Shown piece after piece: positions 1 through 6,980 of a stretch of DNA of 64,000 bases. The notes beneath the pieces were generated by a model. It did not search any database, was not told the origin of the DNA, and was given only the letters and a program-made list of their open reading frames with translations. The stretch covers positions 372,001-436,000 of the forward strand of contig NZ_CABVIY010000005.1 of the NCBI RefSeq assembly GCF_902498195.1. Reading direction: 5' to 3'. The position numbers and the translations under genes are program-made. The DNA comes from Pseudomonas fluorescens. GTDB taxonomy: Bacteria; Pseudomonadota; Gammaproteobacteria; Pseudomonadales; Pseudomonadaceae. The first letter of the stretch is position 1; each line of letters begins with the position of its first letter.

Positions 1-679
1 GTGAATAGTCGGCCACGTATGGGCCGAAAGCGATCTGCCAGGACGCCGCGAGCGACACCGCCAGCAGGAAGCTGCTCCAGCTGAAGTGGCGGATTTCCAG
101 CAGTGCGCCCACGTCGGTCTGGCTCATCAGGCGGCTGAACAGGTAAACAAAGGCAATGACACCAATGACGCTGGCGACACGGCCAATCCAGTGGATCACC
201 CGATAACCGAGCACCGTCACCAGCACAATGACGCTGGCGAAGATCAGGATACCAACGGTGTCACTGACGCCGAACAACTGCCCCAGCGCCTGGCCTGACA
301 GCACGGTGCCCGTGGCGGTGAAACCGAGGTACATCAGACAGACCAGCACGATCGGGATCGCCGCGCCATAAACGCCGAACTGCACCCGGCTGGAAATCAT
401 CTGCGGCAGGCCAAGCTTGGGCCCTTGCGCCGCATGCAGCGCCATGACCCCACCGCCGAGCAGTTGACCGATCAACAGACCGATCAACGACCAGAACACA
501 TCGCCGCCCAACACGACGGCCAGGGCCCCGGTGACAATCGCGGTGATTTGCAGGTTGGCCCCCATCCACAGGGTGAACTGGCTAAACAGACGACCGTGTC
601 TTTCCGCTTCCGGGATGTAGTCGATCGAGCGTTTCTCGATCAACGGTTTGTTGCCTGCACGCTCGCTGTTAACAGCCAT
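1..679 (-). CDS. NCS1-family permease, probable urocanate/histidine-pathway transporter (3' part outside window)
   Basis: This reverse-strand frame opens with ATG at 679 and stays open to the window edge, giving about 226 N-terminal residues. It shows several hydrophobic segments and the NCS1 (CodB-like purine/cytosine permease) signatures: a soluble N-terminus ending in a SIDYIPEAERHGR stretch, a segment containing GANLQITA, and GPYVADYS near the cut end. It lies immediately downstream of hutU in the same direction. In P. fluorescens an NCS1 transporter at this place is the urocanate permease (HutTu), so uptake of urocanate is the likely role; the substrate is inferred from context only. About half the protein is missing from the window. 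Confidence 0.8.
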   Translation of the reverse strand, partial: MAVNSERAGNKPLIEKRSIDYIPEAERHGRLFSQFTLWMGANLQITAIVTGALAVVLGGDVFWSLIGLLIGQLLGGGVMALHAAQGPKLGLPQMISSRVQFGVYGAAIPIVLVCLMYLGFTATGTVLSGQALGQLFGVSDTVGILIFASVIVLVTVLGYRVIHWIGRVASVIGVIAFVYLFSRLMSQTDVGALLEIRHFSWSSFLLAVSLAASWQIAFGPYVADYS

Positions 680-720
680 GGTTCAACCTCTGTGGATTGT
701 TATTCTTGGTTGGTGATCTT

Positions 721-812
721 CTGTAGGAGTGAGCCTGCTCGCGATGAGGCCGGCAGATTCAACATCTGCGTTGGCTGATAGATCGCTATCGCGAGCAGGC
801 TCGCTCCTACAG
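721..812. repeat. Paired inverted repeat, family A (REPIN-like)
   Basis: Two inverted arms, TGTAGGAGTGAGCCTGCTCG and its near-complement, flank about 40 bp of unrelated sequence. A sister copy lies at 5747-5830. It fills the gap between hutU and the permease, where it could act as an mRNA stem-loop. No RAYT transposase gene is present in the window. Confidence 0.85.
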
Positions 813-821
813 GGGCAAGCA

Positions 822-2504
822 TTACTTGCCGGTAATCATCGGCAGGTTCAGCCCTTGTTCCTTGGCGCAGTCAATGGCGATCTGGTAACCGGCATCGGCG
901 TGACGCATGACGCCGGTCGCCGGGTCGTTGTGCAGCACGCGAGCGATACGCTCGGCCGCTTCGTCAGTACCGTCGCAGACAATCACCATGCCCGAGTGCT
1001 GGGAGAAGCCCATGCCGACGCCGCCGCCGTGGTGCAGGGAGACCCAGGTGGCGCCGCTCGCGGTGTTGAGCAGGGCGTTGAGCAGTGGCCAGTCGGATAC
1101 GGCATCGGAACCGTCCTGCATCGATTCGGTTTCGCGGTTCGGGCTCGATACCGAACCGGAGTCCAGGTGGTCGCGGCCGATCACGATCGGAGCGGACAAT
1201 TCGCCGCTGCGCACCATTTCGTTGAACGCCAGGCCGAGCTTGGCGCGCAGGCCCAGGCCTACCCAGCAGATACGCGCCGGCAGACCCTGGAAGCTGATGC
1301 GCTCGCGCGCCATGTCCAGCCAGTTATGCAGGTGGGCGTCGTCCGGGATCAATTCCTTGACCTTGGCGTCGGTCTTGTAGATGTCTTCAGCGTTGCCCGA
1401 CAGCGCAGCCCAGCGGAACGGGCCGATACCACGGCAGAACAGCGGACGGATGTAGGCCGGTACGAAGCCCGGGAAGTCGAATGCGTTTTCCACGCCTTCT
1501 TCCTGGGCCATCTGGCGGATGTTGTTGCCGTAGTCGAAGGTCGGGACGCCTTGTTTCTGGAAGTCGAGCATCGCTTTGACGTGCACGGCCATCGATTGCT
1601 TGGCGGCCTTGATCACAGCCGCCGGCTCGGTCTTGGCGCGAGCGCGGTACTCTTCCCAGGTCCAGCCAGCCGGCAGGTAACCGTTGAGCGGGTCGTGGGC
1701 GCTGGTCTGGTCGGTGACCATGTCCGGACGCACACCGCGCTTGACCAGTTCCGGCAGGATTTCTGCGGCGTTACCCAACAGCGCGATGGAAATCGCTTTG
1801 CCTTCCTGGGTGTATTTGGCGATGCGAGCCAGCGCGTCGTCGAGGTCTTTGGCTTGCTCGTCGACATAACGGCTTTTCAGACGGAAATCGATGCTGACCT
1901 GCTGGCATTCGATGTTCAGCGAGCAAGCGCCGGCCAGGGTTGCAGCCAGCGGCTGAGCGCCACCCATGCCGCCCAGGCCAGCGGTCAGGACCCACTTGCC
2001 GGTCAGGTCATCGTTGTAGTGCTGGCGACCGGCTTCGACGAAGGTTTCGTAAGTGCCCTGGACGATGCCCTGGCTGCCGATGTAGATCCAGCTGCCGGCG
2101 GTCATCTGGCCGTACATGGCCAGGCCCTTGGCGTCCAGTTCGTTGAAGTGCTCCCAGCTGGCCCAGTGTGGCACCAGGTTGGAGTTGGCGATCAGTACGC
2201 GCGGAGCGTTGGCGTGGGTCTTGAACACGCCGACCGGCTTGCCGGATTGCACCAGCAGGGTCTCGTCGTCGTTCAGGTGGGTCAGGCTTTCGACGATCTT
2301 GTCGTAGCATTCCCAGTTACGTGCCGCACGACCGATACCACCGTAAACCACCAGCTCCTTAGGGTTCTCGGCGACTTCCGGGTCGAGGTTGTTCATCAGC
2401 ATGCGCAGCGGCGCTTCAGTCAGCCAGCTCTTGGCGGTCAGCTTGTTACCGCGGGCAGCGCGGATTTCAACGTCACGAAACTTGGTAGGTTTATTGTCAG
2501 TCAC
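822..2504 (-). CDS. hutU: Urocanate hydratase (urocanase)
   Basis: A 560-residue protein matching bacterial urocanase along its length. It catalyses the second step of histidine degradation, urocanate to 4-imidazolone-5-propionate, using tightly bound NAD+ as an electrophile. Visible marks are the NAD-binding glycine stretch GLGGMGG at about 176-182, the FRWAALSG motif near 363-370, and the active-site region ARICWVG with Cys413, equivalent to the Cys410 described for the P. putida enzyme. It is transcribed toward the NCS1 permease. A TGTA-N2-TACA operator and a possible sigma-54 promoter lie upstream, consistent with HutC repression and CbrAB/NtrBC-dependent activation known for this gene in P. 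fluorescens. Confidence 0.97.
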   Translation of the reverse strand: MTDNKPTKFRDVEIRAARGNKLTAKSWLTEAPLRMLMNNLDPEVAENPKELVVYGGIGRAARNWECYDKIVESLTHLNDDETLLVQSGKPVGVFKTHANAPRVLIANSNLVPHWASWEHFNELDAKGLAMYGQMTAGSWIYIGSQGIVQGTYETFVEAGRQHYNDDLTGKWVLTAGLGGMGGAQPLAATLAGACSLNIECQQVSIDFRLKSRYVDEQAKDLDDALARIAKYTQEGKAISIALLGNAAEILPELVKRGVRPDMVTDQTSAHDPLNGYLPAGWTWEEYRARAKTEPAAVIKAAKQSMAVHVKAMLDFQKQGVPTFDYGNNIRQMAQEEGVENAFDFPGFVPAYIRPLFCRGIGPFRWAALSGNAEDIYKTDAKVKELIPDDAHLHNWLDMARERISFQGLPARICWVGLGLRAKLGLAFNEMVRSGELSAPIVIGRDHLDSGSVSSPNRETESMQDGSDAVSDWPLLNALLNTASGATWVSLHHGGGVGMGFSQHSGMVIVCDGTDEAAERIARVLHNDPATGVMRHADAGYQIAIDCAKEQGLNLPMITGK

Positions 2505-2542
2505 GAAAAAGACTCCTCAGCGTTCTATCCAAACCAACCCTG

Positions 2543-2558
2543 GCGGTGGGTATGCCAG
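2543..2558 (-). promoter_or_regulatory. Possible sigma-54 (-24/-12) promoter of hutU
   Basis: On the reverse strand CTGGCATACCCACCGC carries GG-N10-GC with a good -24 half (TGGCAT) but a weak -12 half (CCGC instead of TTGC). The predicted start, near 2531, would leave a leader of about 27 nt before hutU. The hutU promoter of P. fluorescens SBW25 is known to be sigma-54 dependent; this precise site is inference. Confidence 0.4.
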
Positions 2559-2637
2559 CCTGTGCGCGTCAAAGCGCAACAAGCGAATCAGTGGACGTTG
2601 CGGGGAGTCTCGATCGACTCATACGCATACGTCTTTA

Positions 2638-2651
2638 CTTGTACATACAAG
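2638..2651. promoter_or_regulatory. HutC operator upstream of hutU
   Basis: The sequence is a perfect dyad, CTTGTA-CA-TACAAG, matching the TGTA-N2-TACA pattern known for HutC of P. fluorescens. It lies about 135 bp upstream of the hutU start codon. The only other clear copy in the hut locus is between hutC and hutF, which supports the assignment. Confidence 0.75.
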
Positions 2652-2860
2652 CATATGCAATCGAGCGGCCAACTTGTTGGACGGGCATTCAAGAAAAACT
2701 CTGAAACAGCCGGAGAGCGCCTGAATCAAGGGTTCTGGCGTAGATGAAATTTTTCGAGGGGATGTGTTGGAAGGCAGAAGGGCTGTTACTTGTGCGGTTT
2801 ATTGCGCCACGCTGGGGCGTTCGGTAACAAAGTGGTGCGCGTTCGGGAACGCTGAAAGCA

Positions 2861-2934
2861 AAAGATCGCAGCCTCCGGCAGCTCCTACATGGAATGTGTA
2901 CACCCTGTAGGAGCTGCCGAAGGCTGCGATCTTT
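2861..2934. repeat. Long inverted repeat, family B
   Basis: Arms of about 29 bp (AAAGATCGCAGCC...CTCCTACA and its complement) enclose a 16-bp loop. Close copies occur at 15522-15592 and 30431-30499 and a decayed one at 49977-50060. It sits 13 bp beyond the hutD stop codon, so in the hutCD transcript it could form a strong 3' hairpin. Confidence 0.85.
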
Positions 2935-2947
2935 CAAAAATCCTGGA

Positions 2948-3517
2948 TCAGCGCGCAGTCAGCTCAATCACACAGCAGGCACCCTTACTGGAGACTTCCA
3001 GCAGTGCGCCGTTACCGACCAGTTGCAGGCAATCATGACGACCCAACTGGCAAGCACTGTTACCGACCTTCACCGCCAGCGCATCGCTGACGCTGAACAC
3101 CAGCACAGTCCCCGCCTCGCTGAAAAACCGCTGCTCGCCATCCAGCCATTGCAGCCGTGCGCTGTAGCGCTGCGGCGCATAAATCAGGTTGAAATCGCGG
3201 ATCGCCCCACCCAGCAGGGTGCAGGACACCCGGCTCTCGCCGCTGAAGGCAAACGGATCGATCGGTAACAACGGCCGCGTGACCTGACCATCGACTGACA
3301 AGGTCATGCCGTCGCCCTGCAACACAGTGATGATTCGCTCGTAACCGGCGAAGGTGGAAAAACCGCCCGACTCACCGATGTCGGCAATCGACAGGCGCCA
3401 GCCAAAGCCATCCAGGCCGGCACCGGCATCGCGGGTGATTTCTTCGGTGCTGCCGCCGCCGTTTTTCCATGGCATGCGCGGGTAATCTTTGGCGCGTAAA
3501 ACCTTCAACTCATTCAT
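2948..3517 (-). CDS. hutD: HutD family protein
   Basis: A 189-residue cupin-fold protein of the HutD family, recognised by MPWKNGGGSTEEI near the N-terminus, GWRLSIADI and FAGYERIITVLQG. HutD is found beside hutC in pseudomonads and is thought to set an upper limit on hut expression, possibly by binding an intermediate; its exact biochemical role is not settled. Start ATG 3517 overlaps the hutC stop codon by 4 bp (ATGA), so the two genes are translationally coupled. An upstream in-frame extension to 3622 is open but lies within hutC and has no family support. Confidence 0.92.
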   Translation of the reverse strand: MNELKVLRAKDYPRMPWKNGGGSTEEITRDAGAGLDGFGWRLSIADIGESGGFSTFAGYERIITVLQGDGMTLSVDGQVTRPLLPIDPFAFSGESRVSCTLLGGAIRDFNLIYAPQRYSARLQWLDGEQRFFSEAGTVLVFSVSDALAVKVGNSACQLGRHDCLQLVGNGALLEVSSKGACCVIELTAR

Positions 3518-4263
3518 TTGTGGAACCGACCTTCCAGACGATGACGGGAACCCGGGTGAATCAAGCGAGCAGCAGTCACTGGCTGACGACCCGACCAGGT
3601 GCGGCGACGAATCAGCAGGCACGGCTCGCCCTTTTCAATCTGCAACAACTTGCATTCAGACGGCTCGGCCAGAATCGCCTCGACCACGTGTTCGCCTTCG
3701 GTCAGCGGCGCGACCTGGTTCAGGTAGGCGTAAGGCGTTTGCAGGGTGAAGTCCTGCTTGAGGTACTCCGGCGCCACCAATGCGTTGACGAAGCGGTCTT
3801 CGATTTGCACCGGAATGTCGTTTTCGAAATGCACGATCAACGAATGGAAGACTTTCTGGCCTTCACGCATGTCCAGCGCCAGGGCGCGCTCGGAACCGGC
3901 GGCCTCTTCTTCAAGGGTGATGACCTTGCAGGTGTGGCGATGGCCACGGGAGGCGATTTCGTCGGCGATGTTGTGCACTTCGAACAGCGCGGACTGGCTT
4001 TTCGGCTCGGCGACGAACGTGCCGACGCCTTGCATGCGCACCAACAGACCGTCGGCGGTCATCTCGCGCAGGGCGCGGTTGATGGTCATGCGGCTGAAAC
4101 CCAACTGGCTGACCAACTCGCTTTCCGACGGAACGCGGTAGTGCGGCGGCCAGTTACCGCTGTCGATTTGCTGGGTGATCATTTGTTTGACGCGGGCGTA
4201 CAAGGGCGCCGGACTGTCGCCCATGTTCGCGGCCAACGGTGACACTGGGGGCGGAGTCGGCAC
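3514..4263 (-). CDS. hutC: Histidine utilization repressor HutC (GntR family)
   Basis: A 249-residue GntR/HutC-type regulator. Residues about 20-85 form the winged helix (LYARVKQMI, PSESELVSQLGFSRMTINRALREM, LLVRMQGVGTFVAEP), and the rest is the UTRA effector domain, which in HutC binds urocanate and releases DNA. The start is GTG 4263, preceded by AAGGA at 8 nt; the next candidate, ATG 4224 (MGDSPAPLYARVK), has no ribosome-binding site but would agree with shorter relatives. hutC diverges from hutF, with a HutC dyad in the gap, so autoregulation is likely. In P. fluorescens HutC has also been reported to act on ntrBC, which lies 27 kb away here. Confidence 0.95.
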   Translation of the reverse strand: MPTPPPVSPLAANMGDSPAPLYARVKQMITQQIDSGNWPPHYRVPSESELVSQLGFSRMTINRALREMTADGLLVRMQGVGTFVAEPKSQSALFEVHNIADEIASRGHRHTCKVITLEEEAAGSERALALDMREGQKVFHSLIVHFENDIPVQIEDRFVNALVAPEYLKQDFTLQTPYAYLNQVAPLTEGEHVVEAILAEPSECKLLQIEKGEPCLLIRRRTWSGRQPVTAARLIHPGSRHRLEGRFHK

Positions 4264-4328
4264 GGTTAATCCTTGGTCATTGAAGAGAGATTGCTAGCTT
4301 GCCGGAGTTTACCGGGCAGGCAAACGTC

Positions 4329-4345
4329 TGTATATGTATATACAA
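4329..4345. promoter_or_regulatory. HutC operator in the hutC-hutF intergenic region
   Basis: TGTATATACA (4335-4344) is a perfect TGTA-N2-TACA dyad, preceded by a further TGTATA half at 4329. It lies between the divergent hutC (start 4263) and hutF (start 4371) genes and would let HutC control both. Confidence 0.75.
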
Positions 4346-4370
4346 ATAACACACGATGAGGTGCTGAACC

Positions 4371-5735
4371 ATGTCCGCCTTCTTTGCCGAACGCGCGCTG
4401 CTGCCTAGTGGATGGGCCAACAATGTACGTCTTGAGGTCAGCGCCGATGGCGTCCTGACCCATATCCAGGCCGATTCCCATGCAGATGGCGCCGAACGGT
4501 TGAGCGGTCCGCTGCTGCCGGGCATGCCGAACCTGCACTCCCACGCGTTCCAGCGGGCCATGGCCGGGCTGGCCGAAGTGGCCGGTAATCCGAATGACAG
4601 TTTCTGGACCTGGCGCGACCTGATGTACCGCCTCGTCGGAAAAATCAGCCCGGAACAACTCGGCGTCATCGCCCGCCAGCTGTACATCGAAATGCTCAAG
4701 GCCGGTTACACCTCGGTCGCGGAATTTCACTACGTGCACCATGACACCAGCGGCCAGCCCTATGCAGATCCAGCCGAACTGGCGCTGCGTATCAGCCAGG
4801 CGGCCAGTTCCGCCGGCATCGGCCTGACCCTGCTGCCGGTGCTCTACAGCCACTCCGGTTTCGGTGGCCAGACGCCGAACGACGGCCAGCGGCGCTTCAT
4901 CAACAGCACTGAAAACTATCTGAAACTGCAATCACGCCTGCAACCGCTGCTGGCTCAGCAGAAGGCCCAGTCGCTGGGCCTGTGCTTCCACTCGTTGCGT
5001 GCAGTGACCCCGCAGCAGATCAGCGAAGTGCTGGCCGCGAGCGACAAGCAGGTTCCGGTGCACATCCACATCGCCGAACAGCAGAAGGAAGTCGACGACT
5101 GCCTGACCTGGAGTGGCCGTCGTCCGCTGCAATGGCTGTACGAAAACACCGAAGTCGACCAGCGCTGGTGCCTGGTCCACGCCACCCACGCCAACCCGGA
5201 AGAAGTCACGCTGATGGCCAGGAGTCGCGCCATCGCCGGCCTGTGCCTGACCACCGAAGCCAACCTTGGCGACGGGATTTTCCCGGCGGTGGATTTTCTC
5301 GCCCAGGGCGGGCGCATGGGCATCGGGTCCGACAGCCATGTGTCATTGAGCGTGGTGGAAGAATTGCGCTGGCTGGAATACGGGCAACGCCTGCGCGATC
5401 AGCGGCGTAACCGCTTGTACGGGGCGGATCAGCCAATGGTCGGCCGCACGCTGTTCGACGCGGCACTGGAGGGCGGCGCCCAGGCGCTGGGGCAGCCGAT
5501 TGGCGCCCTGGAAGTGGGCAAACGTGCCGATTGGCTGGTGCTGGACGGCAACGATCCGTACCTGGCGACAGCCAGCGGTGACGGAATCCTGAATCGTTGG
5601 TTGTTTGCCGGTGGCGATCGTCAGGTGCGCGATGTGCTGGTCAATGGCCAGTGGGTTGTGCGCGATGGCCGCCATGCTGGCGAGGAAGAAAGTAGCCGGG
5701 CTTTCACCCAAGTCCTGCGCGACCTCCTGGGTTGA
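4371..5735 (+). CDS. hutF: Formimidoylglutamate deiminase
   Basis: A 454-residue amidohydrolase-superfamily enzyme that deiminates N-formimino-L-glutamate to N-formyl-L-glutamate and ammonia, the branch that gives pseudomonads the five-step histidine pathway (formylglutamate is then cut by HutG). Metal-site residues are visible: H56 and H58 in NLHSHAF, H233 in VHIHIAEQ, H270 in LVHATHA and D321 in GSDSHVS. The product is released ammonium plus a glutamate precursor, linking the locus to glnA/ntrBC further on. It is a single gene, divergent from hutC and preceded by a HutC operator; hutG, hutH and hutI are not in this window. Confidence 0.96.
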   Translation: MSAFFAERALLPSGWANNVRLEVSADGVLTHIQADSHADGAERLSGPLLPGMPNLHSHAFQRAMAGLAEVAGNPNDSFWTWRDLMYRLVGKISPEQLGVIARQLYIEMLKAGYTSVAEFHYVHHDTSGQPYADPAELALRISQAASSAGIGLTLLPVLYSHSGFGGQTPNDGQRRFINSTENYLKLQSRLQPLLAQQKAQSLGLCFHSLRAVTPQQISEVLAASDKQVPVHIHIAEQQKEVDDCLTWSGRRPLQWLYENTEVDQRWCLVHATHANPEEVTLMARSRAIAGLCLTTEANLGDGIFPAVDFLAQGGRMGIGSDSHVSLSVVEELRWLEYGQRLRDQRRNRLYGADQPMVGRTLFDAALEGGAQALGQPIGALEVGKRADWLVLDGNDPYLATASGDGILNRWLFAGGDRQVRDVLVNGQWVVRDGRHAGEEESSRAFTQVLRDLLG

Positions 5736-5746
5736 CCCAAAAACCA

Positions 5747-5830
5747 CTGTAGGAGCGAGCCTGCTCGCGATGGTGTGTCAGACACATTGCTGTCACTGAT
5801 ACTCCATCGCGAGCAGGCTCACTCCTACAG
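5747..5830. repeat. Paired inverted repeat, family A
   Basis: Arms CTGTAGGAGCGAGCCTGCTC and complement flank about 35 bp. It lies between the convergent hutF and lipocalin genes, beginning 11 bp after the hutF stop codon. The other family A copy is at 721-812; both are in the hut part of the window. Confidence 0.85.
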
Positions 5831-5842
5831 GGATTTATGCAA

Positions 5843-6412
5843 TCAGTTGGAGGTCTTGGCCATCTGCGTATCCGACGCCCGCCAGATCAGCCGCGTGGTG
5901 TCATAACCCTGCTGGCGCGCCTTGCTCAGCAATTCTTCACGCACCACACCGTTGACCGTCGGGGTGCGCGACAACAGCCACAGGTAACGCCGGCTCGGGT
6001 CGCCGACAATGGCGGTCTTGTAGTCGTCGCTGACGTACAACACCCAGTACTCGCCCTTCGCCACACCCGGAATCAGCCTTGAAAACCAGGTATCGAACTC
6101 GACCCACAATTTGTCGGTCTTGCCCGGCACCTGTGGATAAGCCGTGCCCTTGACCTCTTCCCATTGCCATTGGGCCGTCAGGCAGCGATTCAGCACCGCC
6201 ACGTTGCCGTCAGGCTTGAGCGTGTAGTGGGCCTCGGATTGCGCGCAGTCGCGCTGGAAATACATCGGCAGACGGGCCAACTCGTACCAGGTGCCCTGGT
6301 AGCGCTTGAGGTTGACGCTGCTGGCGGTCTTGGGCGCCAACGGATCCTGGCCAGAAGTGGCACAGCCGGCCAATACCAGGCCGGCAAAAAGCATGATCAA
6401 CAACCGCTTCAT
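5843..6412 (-). CDS. blc: Outer-membrane lipoprotein, lipocalin family (Blc-like)
   Basis: A 189-residue lipocalin. The N-terminus is a lipoprotein signal with lipobox LAGC (Cys18) and no Asp at +2, so sorting to the outer membrane is expected. The lipocalin signature GTWYELARLPMYFQRDC follows, with YVSDDYKTAIVGDPSRRYLWLLSR as the later conserved region. E. coli Blc binds fatty acids and lysophospholipids and is linked to envelope stress and membrane upkeep; the ligand here is unknown. It is followed in the transcript by repeat 5747-5830 and preceded by a small lipoprotein gene in the same direction, 31 bp away. Confidence 0.93.
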   Translation of the reverse strand: MKRLLIMLFAGLVLAGCATSGQDPLAPKTASSVNLKRYQGTWYELARLPMYFQRDCAQSEAHYTLKPDGNVAVLNRCLTAQWQWEEVKGTAYPQVPGKTDKLWVEFDTWFSRLIPGVAKGEYWVLYVSDDYKTAIVGDPSRRYLWLLSRTPTVNGVVREELLSKARQQGYDTTRLIWRASDTQMAKTSN

Positions 6413-6443
6413 TATTTTTCTCCCGTGGGCACGTCGCCCCGGA

Positions 6444-6698
6444 TTACTTCAGGCCTTGGCCGGAAAACATCAGCACTTTGTCACCGGCGTACTGCACGCT
6501 GATAAAGCTGTTCTTGTCGCCCCAGGTGCAACTGGACATGCCGAGCGCACCTGAACAATCGGCGGGTTTGCCCAGCAGGGTCTCAACCTCGGCCTTGTCC
6601 ATGCCGGACGAGAGTTTCGAGTAGTTTTCCTGATTGACCTTGCTGCACGCAGCCAACAGCACGCAGAACGAAAGCAGGGCGATGGATCGCAGCGACAT
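6444..6698 (-). CDS. Small lipoprotein with BamE/SmpA-like fold signature
   Basis: An 84-residue protein with a lipoprotein signal (lipobox LLAAC, Cys18). The mature part is short: YSKLSSGMDKAEVETLLGKP followed by DCSGALGMSSCTWGDKNSFISVQY. The GMxKxEVExLLGxP pattern is shared by small BamE-like/DUF3862 lipoproteins that make an alpha-alpha-beta fold, and the two later cysteines could form a disulfide. It precedes blc in the same orientation and may share its transcript. No enzymatic function is visible. Confidence 0.8.
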   Translation of the reverse strand: MSLRSIALLSFCVLLAACSKVNQENYSKLSSGMDKAEVETLLGKPADCSGALGMSSCTWGDKNSFISVQYAGDKVLMFSGQGLK

Positions 6699-6980
6699 GG
6701 TGTAACTCCAGGGGCATAGGGGATTGGCATGGCTGCCAAGCAGAACCTTAGAAGAGAAAACCCCTCTTGGGTTCCCTCGCCGAACGCCTATTTATGGGGC
6801 CGCTCGTCTGCCTTTCGTCAAGGAATCAACCACTTTGTGCGGCTATCGGGCATTTCGTCGGTTTTATCAAGAAAGCGCCTAATCTTTGGCGCCGCTCAGT
6901 CGACATACAAGGCAGCGCAATGCTCATGGATGTCGCCATTGCCCCTCTTTGCCACAAGTCTTACCGCGGTAGCTCATTTA

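Noticed and set aside
6729..6980. 252-bp in-frame extension upstream of the chemoreceptor
   Set aside because: It would place about 84 unrelated residues before TM1; ATG 6981 aligns with the start of PctA-type receptors.
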